A DNA stretch of 64,000 nt from JANMJD01 sp963847945 (GTDB taxonomy: Bacteria > Actinomycetota > Acidimicrobiia > Acidimicrobiales > Ilumatobacteraceae), in the NCBI GenBank assembly GCA_963847945.1, contig CAWKBX010000001.1:186001-250000 (forward strand). Direction: 5' to 3'. Below are positions 26,660 through 36,091 of the stretch, piece by piece. Numbering within the stretch: the first letter of the stretch is position 1; every line of letters starts with the position of its first letter. The position numbers were made by a program, and so were the translations under genes. The notes beneath the pieces are model-generated. The model did no database searches and was not told the origin of the DNA. It saw only the letters and a list, made by a program, of their open reading frames with translations.

Positions 26660-27769
26660 CTACTGGAGGAGGGCCGCCAGTTCACCCCGGCGAATCTTGC
26701 CGAGGGTGGTGCGCGGCACTTCCCCGACCACGACCATGCGGCGCGGAGCGCAGAATCCGGGCAACTCGGCTTTGACATGGTCACGCAGCGCTTCGAGTTG
26801 CACGACCGCACCCGGACCGGGGGCGACCAGTGCGGTCACCAACTGGCCCCACTCGGGGTCGGCGACGCCGACGACCGCGACATCTCCGACGCCGTCGGCC
26901 GTGGCGAGCACTCGTTCGACGGCTTCGGGCCAGACGTTCTCGCCGCCGGTGATGATCATCTCGCCGCGACGGCCCTCGACGTGCAACCGTCCGTCGTCGA
27001 GCCACGAACCGATGTCACCGGTCGGCAACCAACCGCCCGAGTCCTTGGGGTCATGGCCGTCGCGATAGCTCCGCAGCAGCATCGATCCCTTGAGGTGAAT
27101 CTCCCCGTCGGCTTCGATGCGGACCTCGACCCCGTCGAGCGGACGGCCGTCGTAGACCACGCCCGAACCGGTCTCGGTCATCCCGTAGGTGGTCACCGTG
27201 TTGGCAGGACGATCGGCCGGAGGACGACTCCCCCCGAGCAGGATCATTCGGAATCGCTTCGGATCGACGCGGGCCAACGTGGTGGACACGAGCGAGACCA
27301 GCGTGGCGTCGCTGGCCGCGACGGCGTCGGCATCGAAACCGGGGAGCACCGTGACCGGGGTGCCCGTCGCCAGGGCACGGGTGACGACCGACAGTCCGCC
27401 CACGTGGCTGAGGGGGAGGCAGGCCAGCCACCGGTCGGCGGGATCGATGCCGATCCGGGCGCTGGTTGCCCATGCCGAGGCCTCGATCGCCGCGTGGGTG
27501 AGCACGACACCCTTGGGATCCCCGGTCGATCCGCTGGTGGCGACCACCAGCGCGTCGGCATCGTCGACCGAGCGTGAGCTGCGCATTCGGTCGCGACTGT
27601 CGGGGGTGACGATGAACGCCGGGGCCATCGCTCGGAGCATCTTGCCTTTGGCGGGGCGCGGCAGGCGTTGGTCGACGACGAAGGCGGCGTCGCCCGCGTC
27701 CCAGACGCCCCGCAGTGCGTCAACGAAATTGGGCCCGCCCGGCAGGTCGAGGGCGACTAGTTGGCGCAT
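26660..27769 (-). CDS. menE: o-succinylbenzoate--CoA ligase (MenE-like AMP-forming ligase)
   Basis: About 369 residues from the ATG at 27769 (MRQLVALDLPGGPN). ANL-superfamily motifs: the AMP-binding loop SGSTGDPKGVVLTHAA, TTYGMTETGSG, TGDIGSWLDDGRLHVEGRRG, and the C-terminal catalytic lysine region RTTLGKIRRGEL. The short length and the neighbouring menA, menD, menF and ubiE genes favour MenE, which activates 2-succinylbenzoate with CoA, over a fatty-acid ligase. It lies 19 nt after the amidase gene on the same strand. Confidence 0.85.
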   Translation of the reverse strand: MRQLVALDLPGGPNFVDALRGVWDAGDAAFVVDQRLPRPAKGKMLRAMAPAFIVTPDSRDRMRSSRSVDDADALVVATSGSTGDPKGVVLTHAAIEASAWATSARIGIDPADRWLACLPLSHVGGLSVVTRALATGTPVTVLPGFDADAVAASDATLVSLVSTTLARVDPKRFRMILLGGSRPPADRPANTVTTYGMTETGSGVVYDGRPLDGVEVRIEADGEIHLKGSMLLRSYRDGHDPKDSGGWLPTGDIGSWLDDGRLHVEGRRGEMIITGGENVWPEAVERVLATADGVGDVAVVGVADPEWGQLVTALVAPGPGAVVQLEALRDHVKAELPGFCAPRRMVVVGEVPRTTLGKIRRGELAALLQ

Positions 27770-27788
27770 GGCATCAGGTTTGTTGCGC

Positions 27789-29189
27789 TCACCGGGGATC
27801 GATCGGGGTGGGCAGGGCGAGCGCCGCTTCGATCTCTTCGGCGACGTCGAGGCAGCGCAGATCGGCAAACCGAGGTCCGGTGATCTGCGCCCCGACGGGC
27901 AGGCCGGCGGCGAGGCCGCACGAGACGACTGCCGCGGGCAACCCGAGCACGTTGGCGGGCAGGACCGGCCGCATCAACTCAAGCGTCGTTCGCGCCCCCT
28001 CGACTCCATCGAGGTCGGCATCGTGGAGGAACGCCGGCTGCGACCAGGTGGGGGTCAACAACACGTCGTGGGTGCCAAACCACTCCGACCAGGCCCTGGC
28101 CGTCGCCGATCGGGCGATGCACGCAGCGAACAGTTCGCTGACGGTAGGAGCCGGAAGGACCTGCTCAGTACCGTCGAGGAACCGCCTCCCACCCTCGCCC
28201 ATCACCAAGTTGAGCAACTCCCGCATCTGCAGGACGTCGCTGCCCACCAGGGTCATCCATTGGGCGATCGTGTCCTCGTAGCCGGGAGGACACGACTCGA
28301 TCACGGTGTGACCGGCATCGGCGAGGGCATCGGCTGCCGCACGAATACGGGCCGCGATCTCGGGGTGGGTGCTGCCCCCGGGCGGTTCGGCGACGACGGC
28401 GACGGTCAGGCGACGGCCCCCGTCCGACCCCAGCGAAACCGGCAGGCTCTGTGGATCCCGGCGGTGAGCGCCGGCGACGATCAGCAGCCCGGTGCGGACG
28501 TCCACGACGCGCCGGGCCATCACCCCCTGCACGTTCATCAGCTGCAACGACAGCGGATCATCCTGTGGTGGGATCAGGGTCGCATGGGGAACCACCCCAA
28601 CGGATGGCTTGATCGAGGCGATGCCGCAGCAGTGCGCCGGATTGCGCAGCGAGCCGCCGAGATCGTTGCCGAGCCCGATCGGGCTCATACCCGAAGCCAA
28701 GGCCGCCCCTTCGCCGCCACTCGATCCGCCGACCGTGTGGTCGGGATGCCACGGGTTGATCGTGCGACCGTGCAGATCGGAGTCGGTGTGGACGCGGAGG
28801 CCGAAGTCGGGCAGGTTGGTGCGCCCGAGCGGAATTGCCCCGGCTGCCCGCATCCGCTCGACCGTCGGGGCGTCCATCGGTGAAACGGCCTCGGCCAGTG
28901 CCGTGACCCCATGGGTCGTGGCGGTGCCGGCGACGTCGATGTTCTCCTTGATCGTGAACGGCACACCGTGCAACGGACCCAGTTGGGCGCCGGCCTTGAT
29001 CGCGGCGTCGGCCGCGTCGGCCCCGGCTCGGGCCTCGTCGGCCAGGACTCGAACGACGGCGTTGAGCTGCGGGTTCACCTCGGCGATGCGGTCAAGATGG
29101 GCATCGATGACCTCACGGCTCGACACATCGCCAGCACGGATGAGCCCGGCCAGCTCCCCGGCACCGCGCCGCCACAACTCGTTGCTCAT
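27789..29189 (-). CDS. amidase signature family enzyme
   Basis: A 466-residue serine amidohydrolase. The catalytic triad of the family is visible: Lys81 in FTIKEN, cis-Ser156 in GGSSGGE and Ser180 in DLGGSLRNP. N-terminal SREVIDAHLDRIAEVNPQLN and C-terminal LPVGAQITGPRFAD are typical. It could hydrolyse a carboxamide or act in a catabolic route. It is not GatA by context, as no gatB/gatC is adjacent. AAAGGA lies upstream of the ATG at 29189. Confidence 0.87.
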   Translation of the reverse strand: MSNELWRRGAGELAGLIRAGDVSSREVIDAHLDRIAEVNPQLNAVVRVLADEARAGADAADAAIKAGAQLGPLHGVPFTIKENIDVAGTATTHGVTALAEAVSPMDAPTVERMRAAGAIPLGRTNLPDFGLRVHTDSDLHGRTINPWHPDHTVGGSSGGEGAALASGMSPIGLGNDLGGSLRNPAHCCGIASIKPSVGVVPHATLIPPQDDPLSLQLMNVQGVMARRVVDVRTGLLIVAGAHRRDPQSLPVSLGSDGGRRLTVAVVAEPPGGSTHPEIAARIRAAADALADAGHTVIESCPPGYEDTIAQWMTLVGSDVLQMRELLNLVMGEGGRRFLDGTEQVLPAPTVSELFAACIARSATARAWSEWFGTHDVLLTPTWSQPAFLHDADLDGVEGARTTLELMRPVLPANVLGLPAAVVSCGLAAGLPVGAQITGPRFADLRCLDVAEEIEAALALPTPIDPR

Positions 29190-29219
29190 CGGATTCCTTT
29201 CGAGGTGTATGCGGCGTGA

Positions 29220-30122
29220 GTGCCGCGCGTCTGCGACATTACGTCGGTGGCAAGTACATGGATCACCGGTGCTCGACCCCGCACACTTCCGGCCGCGATC
29301 GTGCCGGTCGCCGTCGGCGCGGCCTGCACCGTCGGCGAAGGGGGCGTGATCTGGTGGCGGCTGGCCGCGGCGGCGATCGTGTCGCTCGCGCTACAGGTGG
29401 CCACCAACTATGCCAACGACTACTCCGATGGCGTGAAGGGCACCGACGAGGTGCGGGTCGGGCCGGTACGACTGGTGGCCAGTGGTCTGGCCAGCCCGGG
29501 TGCCGTCAAGCGGGCCGCGTTCGGCGCGTTCGGTGTCGCCGGGGCCGTCGGGGCGGCGTTGGCCATCGCCGTCGGGCCCGAGTTGTTCGTGGTCGGGGCC
29601 CTGTCGATGGCCGCCGGATGGTTCTACACCGGCGGGCCCAAGCCGTACGGCTACTACGGGTTCGGCGAGCTGTTCGTGTTCGTCTTCTTCGGGTTGGTCG
29701 CCAGCGCCGGTACGACCTACGTCCTGTTGGAACGGGTCACCGGGTTGTCGGTGGCGGCGTCGGTACCGGTCGGTCTGCTCGCCTGCGGGTTGCTGGTGAT
29801 CAATAACCTGCGTGATATTCCGACCGACACGGTCGCCGGGAAGAAAACTCTGGCCGTGCGCCTCGGCGACGCCCGGACGCGGGGGCTCTACACCGCAATG
29901 ATCCTTGGCGCGGCGGTTGTTGTCGCGATCATCGCATTGGGAACCGAGCGCTACGCCGTGCTGCTGGCCGCTGCGCCACTCGGAGCACTCGCCGTTCCGC
30001 CGATCCGGCGAGTGCTGGGAGGAGCCGTCGGGCGCGACTTGATCCCGGTGCTCGGCGCAACGGGTCGCACACAGCTCATCGGCGGACTGCTCTTTGCCGT
30101 CCTGCTCGCCAGCACCGGCTGA
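29220..30122 (+). CDS. menA: 1,4-dihydroxy-2-naphthoate polyprenyltransferase
   Basis: UbiA-superfamily membrane prenyltransferase of about 300 residues and eight or nine helices, attaching a polyprenyl chain to DHNA. The first Asp-rich motif is NYANDYSDGVKGTD and the second is NNLRDIPTDTVAGKKTLA. N-terminal ITGARPRTLPAAIVPVAVGA is the MenA form. An internal GTG at 29247 (VASTWITGARPRTLP) is an alternative start and would give a more usual N-terminus. Divergent from the amidase; part of the men cluster. Confidence 0.9.
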   Translation: MPRVCDITSVASTWITGARPRTLPAAIVPVAVGAACTVGEGGVIWWRLAAAAIVSLALQVATNYANDYSDGVKGTDEVRVGPVRLVASGLASPGAVKRAAFGAFGVAGAVGAALAIAVGPELFVVGALSMAAGWFYTGGPKPYGYYGFGELFVFVFFGLVASAGTTYVLLERVTGLSVAASVPVGLLACGLLVINNLRDIPTDTVAGKKTLAVRLGDARTRGLYTAMILGAAVVVAIIALGTERYAVLLAAAPLGALAVPPIRRVLGGAVGRDLIPVLGATGRTQLIGGLLFAVLLASTG

Positions 30123-30147
30123 GCTCCGCCAGCGGGTGAATCCGGTG

Positions 30148-30897
30148 TTACGGCTGGTTGAGGAACGGTTCGAGGTGCGCGAGGAAGGCGTCGGGTTGTT
30201 CGAGGTGGGCGGCGTGGCCGGCGTCGGGAACGAGCTTGAACGATGCATTCGGGCCGATCGCCGCGGCCATTCGGCGGCCGACGTCGGCGAACTTGCCGTC
30301 GTGCTCCCCGGCGAGCACCAGCACGGGCATGTCCAACTCTGCCAGCCGGTCCCACAGCGGCTCCTGTACCCCGGTGCCGGCCAATCGCAAGCTTGATGCC
30401 AGCCCCGCCACGGTGTTCCGGCGGCGATCCTCGGCGTCGAGCGGGTCGGACGGCAGCCCGGCGAACATCGGGTTGGCGAGCCAGCGGGTCAGGAACCCGG
30501 GCACTCCGCCGCGTTCGAGATCGTCGGCCAGTGCCGCGTCGCTGCGCCGTCGAGCCACCCGCTCAGCTTCCTCGGCCAGGCCCGGTGTCGCCCCGAGCAA
30601 CACCAACCTGGTCACCGCCTCGGGATGGGAGAGGGCCCCATGGAGCGCCAGCCGACCCCCCATCGAGTACCCCACGTACGAGGCGGTCCCAGCGGTTTCG
30701 ACCAGTGCATTGGCACCGGCCCATAGATCGACGGTCATCGACGACGAGTCGCCATGTCCCGGAGCGTCCACCACAACCACCTCGTGGTTGGGCACCAATC
30801 GATCGGTAATGTGCCGCCAGGATCGGCCGGTCTGGGTGAATCCATGGACCAGGGCGACGCGTGAACCCGACCCGGTCACGGTCGCCGCAAGCCTCAT
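30148..30897 (-). CDS. menH: alpha/beta hydrolase, MenH-like
   Basis: A 249-residue alpha/beta-hydrolase. The oxyanion segment LVHGFTQTGRSW, the nucleophile elbow YVGYSMGGRLAL (Ser) and the terminal DAGHAAHLEQPDAF (His) resemble SHCHC synthase MenH, and the position between men genes supports this. Generic hydrolases share these motifs, so the MenH call is partly contextual. The ATG at 30897 overlaps the stop of the FrnE-like gene by 4 nt, indicating co-translation. Confidence 0.72.
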   Translation of the reverse strand: MRLAATVTGSGSRVALVHGFTQTGRSWRHITDRLVPNHEVVVVDAPGHGDSSSMTVDLWAGANALVETAGTASYVGYSMGGRLALHGALSHPEAVTRLVLLGATPGLAEEAERVARRRSDAALADDLERGGVPGFLTRWLANPMFAGLPSDPLDAEDRRRNTVAGLASSLRLAGTGVQEPLWDRLAELDMPVLVLAGEHDGKFADVGRRMAAAIGPNASFKLVPDAGHAAHLEQPDAFLAHLEPFLNQP

Positions 30898-31553
30898 GGA
30901 TTCTGGGCGCGCTCGGCCATCCGCGTCAGCACCGAGAGGAACGTGTCGGGGTCTTGAGCCCCGGGGATCGACCACAGCCCGTTGACGACGTAGGTGGGCA
31001 CCGCCGTGATGCCGTAGGCGGCAGCTTGGGCAATGTCTTCCATCACTTCGGCGTGGCCCTCGTCGGTCGCCAGAAACGCCGTGACATCGTCGCGATCGAG
31101 ACCCGCAGAGGCGGCAAGATCGGCCAACACCTCAGGATCGCCAACGTTCAGGCCGTCGGTGAAATAGCCCGCCATCAGGCGTTCCTTGACGGCGGCCTGC
31201 ATCGCCGCATCGGCATGTCGCCCCGCGAACCAGATCACCCGGTGGGCCAGCAAGGTGTTGGCTCGCTGCGCTCGATCGAGGTGGAAGGTGATGCCATCGT
31301 CGGCGGCGACATTGGTGACATTGGCGATGATCTCGGCGGCCCGCTCGGGCCCACCGAACTTGCGGGCGTACACCTCGGTGACCGGTTGAGCCGAACCGGG
31401 AGGGGCCGTCGGGTCGAGTTGGTAGGCGTGATAGCTCACCTCGACCGTCTCGCCCGGCGGGAGTCCGTCGAAGCGGGCCAACGCCGTCTCGAACCGGCGC
31501 TTGCCGATGTAACACCACGGGCAGACCACATCTGACCAGATCTCGACCTTCAT
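30894..31553 (-). CDS. FrnE-like DsbA family oxidoreductase
   Basis: A 219-residue cytoplasmic thioredoxin-fold protein without signal peptide. The active site is CPWC at residues 11-14 (WSDVVCPWCYIGKRRFE). The helical insertion and the cis-Pro segment GITAVPTYVVNGLW are typical of FrnE/2-hydroxychromene-isomerase-like DsbA proteins. It is translationally coupled (ATGA) to the MenH-like gene and diverges from menD. Possible disulphide isomerase or oxidoreductase; substrate unknown. Confidence 0.87.
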   Translation of the reverse strand: MKVEIWSDVVCPWCYIGKRRFETALARFDGLPPGETVEVSYHAYQLDPTAPPGSAQPVTEVYARKFGGPERAAEIIANVTNVAADDGITFHLDRAQRANTLLAHRVIWFAGRHADAAMQAAVKERLMAGYFTDGLNVGDPEVLADLAASAGLDRDDVTAFLATDEGHAEVMEDIAQAAAYGITAVPTYVVNGLWSIPGAQDPDTFLSVLTRMAERAQNP

Positions 31554-31614
31554 GACCCCAGGCTACTCAGAGCGTCCCGTGCGACGAGCCCCGCGCCGTG
31601 GCACGATGGAGCCG

Positions 31615-33282
31615 ATGGCGATCACCTCTGCGGCCACCTTTTGCGCCACCCTCGTCGACGAATGGATCGCTCAGGGCCTCGCCGAGGCGGTGATCGCCCC
31701 TGGCTCTCGGTCGACCCCCATGGCGCTCGCCCTTGCCAACCGCTCGGAGTTGCGGCTGCACATCTTTCACGATGAGCGCTCGGCGGCGTTCTGTGCCCTC
31801 GGCATCGGGCTGGCGTCGCGTCGGCCGGCGGTCGTGTTGTGTAGTAGCGGGACGGCCGCCACCCACTTCCACGCCGCGGTCATCGAAGCCGACCTGTCGT
31901 CGGTGCCGATGCTCGTCTGCACGGCCGATCGGCCACCCGAACTCCGTGATGTCGGCGCCCCCCAGACCATCGACCAGACCCGGCTGTTCGGCGCGGCGGT
32001 GCGGTGGTTCCACGACCCGGGTGTCGCCGCCGCCGAGGCGAGTGGCACGTGGCGGTCGCTGGCCGAGCGGGCCTACAGCGCGTCGGTCGCAGCGAACCCC
32101 GGCCCGGTCCACCTCAACCTGCCGTTCCGTGAACCGCTGGTCGGAGACGCCGGTCCGTTGCCCGACACCGGTGCCGGACGCCGCTCGTATTCGGTGGTGG
32201 CCGCCGCGCCCGACATTGCCGCCCTGGCTCCGACGATCGACCGCCAACGCGGGGTGATCATCGCCGGTCGGGGAGTCGACGACGTCGCCGCGGTCGGGCG
32301 GCTGGCGGTGGCGACCGGCTGGCCGGTCCTTGCCGATCCGCGATCGGGTTGTGGTGCGTTGGCCCAGGCCGTCGTCGCGTTCGATGCGATCCTGCGGTCC
32401 GATGACTTCGCCCGTGCCCATGCTCCCGAGGTGGTGCTGCGCCTCGGTGAGCCGCCCGCGTCGAAGGTGTTGTCGCAGTGGATCACCGCCAGCCGGGCCA
32501 TCCAGGTGCAGGTCGGGGGTGGCCGGGTGTTCGATGCCGATCATCAAGTCGCCCACCGAGTTGCCGGGCCGGTTGCGGCGGTGGTCGATGCCCTGGCCGC
32601 GACCCTGAGGGGGGCGACGGGGACCACGTGGTTCGCCCGTTGGAGCCGCGCTGAACAACGAGCTGATGCGGCCATCGACACCGAGTTGGCCGAGTATTCC
32701 CAGCTCATCGACCCTGCCATCGCCCGCGCGGTGTCGCGCACCGTCCCCGCGGGTGGTCATCTCGTCGTATCGTCGTCGATGCCGATCCGCGACGTCGAGT
32801 GGTTCGGCGTCGGCCGCGGCGACGTCACGGTGCACTCCAACCGGGGAGCGAACGGCATCGACGGGGTGATCGCCACGGCGATCGGCGTGGCCGTCGGAAC
32901 CGGAGATCCGACGTTCGTGTTGATCGGCGACGTGGCCCTGCTCCACGACGCCTCGTCGCTGACCGGACTGGTCAACCGAGCCGTCGACCTGCGGATCGTC
33001 GTCGTCGACAACGACGGAGGGGCGATCTTCTCGTTCCTGCCCCAGGCCGGCGTTGTTGGCGCGGAGCGCTTCGAGCAGCTCTACGGCACACCCCACGGCG
33101 TCGATCTCGTCGCCCTGGCTGCGGCTCACGGTCTGCGAGCACAACGGGTGAACGACCTGGCCGAGCTGACCGCGGCTCTCGACACCAGCGGGCCGTCGAT
33201 CACCGTCTGCCCCACCGACCGATCGACGAACGTCGCCATCCACGCCTCGCTGAACGCGGCGATCATCCGAGCGGTCGGCTGA
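31615..33282 (+). CDS. menD: 2-succinyl-5-enolpyruvyl-6-hydroxy-3-cyclohexene-1-carboxylate synthase
   Basis: ThDP-dependent enzyme combining isochorismate and 2-oxoglutarate. N-terminal VIAPGSRSTPMALALANR and DERSAAFCALGIGLASRRP are MenD hallmarks. CSSGTAATHFHAAVIEA, the middle domain, SNRGANGIDGVIATAIGVAV and the ThDP-binding segment GDVALLHDASSL...VVDNDGGAIFSFLPQ follow. About 555 residues, normal length. I chose the ATG at 31615 (MAITSAATFCATLVDEW); another ATG at 31606 is equally possible. Divergent from the frnE-like gene. Confidence 0.93.
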   Translation: MAITSAATFCATLVDEWIAQGLAEAVIAPGSRSTPMALALANRSELRLHIFHDERSAAFCALGIGLASRRPAVVLCSSGTAATHFHAAVIEADLSSVPMLVCTADRPPELRDVGAPQTIDQTRLFGAAVRWFHDPGVAAAEASGTWRSLAERAYSASVAANPGPVHLNLPFREPLVGDAGPLPDTGAGRRSYSVVAAAPDIAALAPTIDRQRGVIIAGRGVDDVAAVGRLAVATGWPVLADPRSGCGALAQAVVAFDAILRSDDFARAHAPEVVLRLGEPPASKVLSQWITASRAIQVQVGGGRVFDADHQVAHRVAGPVAAVVDALAATLRGATGTTWFARWSRAEQRADAAIDTELAEYSQLIDPAIARAVSRTVPAGGHLVVSSSMPIRDVEWFGVGRGDVTVHSNRGANGIDGVIATAIGVAVGTGDPTFVLIGDVALLHDASSLTGLVNRAVDLRIVVVDNDGGAIFSFLPQAGVVGAERFEQLYGTPHGVDLVALAAAHGLRAQRVNDLAELTAALDTSGPSITVCPTDRSTNVAIHASLNAAIIRAVG

Positions 33283-33296
33283 GGGCGGTTCGGTCA

Positions 33297-34880
33297 ATGC
33301 TGCTCGCCGATGTCGTCGAAGCCTCCGAGTCGCTGGCCGCCACGTCGAAGCGCAAGGAGAAGACGACGGTTGTTGCCGAGTTGCTGCGGCGGGCGGCCGC
33401 CGAGGAGATCGCGGTGGTCGTCGGGCTGCTCACCGGAACGCTGCGCCAGGGCCGCATCGGCGTCGGCTGGGCGAACCTCGCCCGGCCGGTGAACCCCGCC
33501 GAGCAGCCGAGCTTGACCATTCTGGCGGTCGATCAAGCCGCTGATGCCCTCGCCTCGATCGAAGGAGTCGGCTCCCAGCAGCGCCGGGTCGACGTGCTCA
33601 ACGGCTTCTTCGGTCTGGCCACCGCGGCTGAGGCCGAGTTTCTCCGGCGGGTCTTGCTCGGCGATATGCGCCACGGGGCACTCGCCGGGGTGGTCACCGA
33701 CGCCGTCGCCCTGGCGTTCGACGTCAAGGCTATGGTCCTGCGGCGGGCGGCGATGATGGCCGGTGACCTGGGGGTTGTCGCTCGGATCGCCTGCGACGGT
33801 GGCGACCTGGCGTTGGCCGACGTCGGTCTGCACCCCGGCCGGGGAGTCCTGCCGATGCTCGCCTCGACGTCGCCGACGATCAGCGCGGCGATCGAGGCCG
33901 TCGGACTGGCGTCGGTCGAGTGGAAGCTCGACGGTGCCCGTATCCAGGTCCACCGGGTGGGTGACGACGTGCGCATCTACACCCGCAATCTGAACGAGAT
34001 CTCGGCCCGGCTACCGCAAGTCGCTGCCGTGGTCCGCAGCCTCCCAGTGACGAGCGTGGTGCTCGATGGGGAGGCGTTGGGCGTTGCCGATGACGGCCGG
34101 CCGCGGATCTTCCAGGAGACGATGAGCCGCTTCGGTAGTGATGAGGTGGGAGCGGCGGTTGGGCTGCAGCCGTTCTTCTTCGACGTGCTCCACGTCGACG
34201 GCACCGATCTGGTCGACTCGCCCCTCCACCAACGCCTCACCATGTTGGAACGCATCGCCGGGGAGTGGCGGGTGCCGACCCTCGTCACCGCCGACGCCGA
34301 ATCAGCCGAACGCTTCGGGGCCGAGGCCCTCGCTGCCGGCCACGAGGGGGTGATGGTCAAGGCGATCAATTCGCCGTACGAAGCCGGCCGGCGCGGTTCA
34401 CAATGGCACAAGGTCAAGCCGGTTCGCACGCTCGACCTGGTCGTGCTCGCCGCCGAATGGGGCCACGGACGGCGGGCCGGTTGGCTGTCGAACCTCCACC
34501 TGGGGGCCCGAGCCGACGACGACAACAACGGCGACGACAACGGCTTTGTGATGGTCGGCAAGACATTCAAGGGGCTGACCGATGAGCTGCTCCGCTGGCA
34601 GACCGAGGAACTCCCCCGCCACGAGTCCCACCGCGACCGCTGGGCGGTGTACCTGCGGCCCGAGTTGGTGGTCGAGATCGCCGTGGATGGCGTGCAGGTC
34701 TCTCGTCGCTACCCCGGCGGCGTGGCGCTCAGATTCGCCCGCGTCAAGGGCTATCGCCCCGACCGAACGGCGGCCGACGCCGACACGATCGACACGGTGC
34801 GGGCGCTGCTGGCCGGCGGCGCGGGCGACGCGAACGGCGACGCCACGGTCGAGGCTACATTCGGCGCTACGGACGAATGA
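33297..34880 (+). CDS. ligB: ATP-dependent DNA ligase (actinobacterial LigB type)
   Basis: A 527-residue ligase. An N-terminal DNA-binding domain (about 1-180) precedes the nucleotidyltransferase core with motif I KLDGAR (adenylated Lys210). Then come YTRNLNEI, VLDGEAL, FFFDVLHVDG, and motif V (VMVKAINSPYEAGRRGSQWHK, with the second lysine KVKP). A C-terminal OB domain (LHLGARADDD..., FVMVGKTFKGLTDELL) completes it. Resembles mycobacterial LigB, a non-essential repair-type ligase. It begins 14 nt after menD and is probably co-transcribed with it. Its end overlaps menF by 14 nt on the other strand. Confidence 0.92.
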   Translation: MLLADVVEASESLAATSKRKEKTTVVAELLRRAAAEEIAVVVGLLTGTLRQGRIGVGWANLARPVNPAEQPSLTILAVDQAADALASIEGVGSQQRRVDVLNGFFGLATAAEAEFLRRVLLGDMRHGALAGVVTDAVALAFDVKAMVLRRAAMMAGDLGVVARIACDGGDLALADVGLHPGRGVLPMLASTSPTISAAIEAVGLASVEWKLDGARIQVHRVGDDVRIYTRNLNEISARLPQVAAVVRSLPVTSVVLDGEALGVADDGRPRIFQETMSRFGSDEVGAAVGLQPFFFDVLHVDGTDLVDSPLHQRLTMLERIAGEWRVPTLVTADAESAERFGAEALAAGHEGVMVKAINSPYEAGRRGSQWHKVKPVRTLDLVVLAAEWGHGRRAGWLSNLHLGARADDDNNGDDNGFVMVGKTFKGLTDELLRWQTEELPRHESHRDRWAVYLRPELVVEIAVDGVQVSRRYPGGVALRFARVKGYRPDRTAADADTIDTVRALLAGGAGDANGDATVEATFGATDE

Positions 34881-36085
34881 TCGCCGAGAGCATCGCCTGA
34901 AACTTGGCTTGGGTCTCGGCGAGTTCGGCGAACGGCTCGCTTTCGGCGACGATGCCGCCACCGGCGAACAGCCGAGCCGACCGGCGATCTCCCGACAGTT
35001 CGGCACAGCGAATCGCTACCGCCCACGTACCGTTGCCCATCGGCGTCGACCCATCCGACGGCGCCGCCGTAGCGACCGCGATCCAAGCCTTCGAGTTCGT
35101 CGATCAACGCCAGCGCCGTGTCGCGCGGGTGGCCGCCGAGGGCCGGGGTGGGTGACAGCATGCGGGCCAGTTCGAGCACGTTGGGGGCCGGGTCGGACAG
35201 GCGTCCTTCGATGAGCGTGCCGAGGTGCTGGACGTTGGCGACCGACGACGATCGACGGCTCGGGCTCCCAGTCGAGGTAGCTGCACCAGGGCAGCAGCGT
35301 GTCGTGGACGACGTCGATGACGATGCGGTGTTCGATCTGGTTCTTCGTCGAGGCCATCAGATCCGTCGCCAGGCGGGCGTCGGCCACCGGGTCACCGACG
35401 TGCGGGGCGCGTCCCGGCGAGCGGGTGGGACCGCACGATGTCGCCGTGGCGGGCGACGAGCAGTTCGGGCGAGGCGCCGATGAAGCCGTCGACCGAGTAG
35501 CGGTAGCTCGATCCGAACGAGGCCCGCAAGCGCAGCAGGATGGCGTGGACATCGAGCGGGTCGATCGGACTCGACGATGATGTCGCGGGCGATGACGGCC
35601 TTGTCGAGATCGCCGTCGGCCACCGCATCGCGAGCTGCGGCGACGGCAGCGAGGTAGTGCTCGATCGAGACGCCAGGACGTCACGCTGAACGAAGCGGCC
35701 CGCGCCGGGGCGACGGGGGAACGGCCACACCTGCTCGGCCGAGTCGCCCACGGTGGTGATCCACCGGTGACCGTCGGGCCCCTTGCCGATCGTCACCTGC
35801 GGAATGACCATGCCCGCCGCGGTACCCGGCTTGAACGGGAGGACGCCGATGGCGACGGGCCGCAACCGGGCTGCCCGACGGTGTCGTCGCGCACGATTTG
35901 CGACGAGATCAGCGCGGAACCGACGGAGCCGAGACTCGAGCGGCAACGCCGCGGCCCGGCGATACCGACGCCATCACGGACGAACAGGAAACCGTCACTG
36001 CCGGCGAAGTCGTTGAGGTCGACGTCGTGGGCGAGGGGCCGGTCGTCGCTGTCAACATCATCGCCGGCTACGCCTTCGTCACTCG
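34867..36085 (-). CDS. menF: isochorismate synthase (several frameshifts)
   Basis: Chorismate-binding enzyme converting chorismate to isochorismate, the first menaquinone step. The sequence is scattered over all three frames but collinear. N-terminal DFAGSDGFLFVRDGVGIAG is followed by RLRPVAIGVLPFKPGTAAG, then GFIGASPELLVARHGDIVRS and TKNQIEHRIVIDVV. The C-terminal part has ANVQHLGTLIEGR..., SPTPALGGHPRDTALALID, GRYGGAVGWVDADGQ and FAGGGIVAESEPFAELAETQ. At least five indels separate these pieces. Conservation of each motif argues for sequencing or assembly errors. The exact N-terminus is uncertain. It sits next to ubiE/menG on the same strand. Confidence 0.8.
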
Positions 36086-36091
36086 GGGCGG

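Noticed and set aside
31567..33297. Open frame of 576 codons antisense to menD
   Set aside because: It is Arg/Asp/Gly/His-rich with no motif, as expected from the complementary strand of a GC-rich gene; menD itself is unmistakable.
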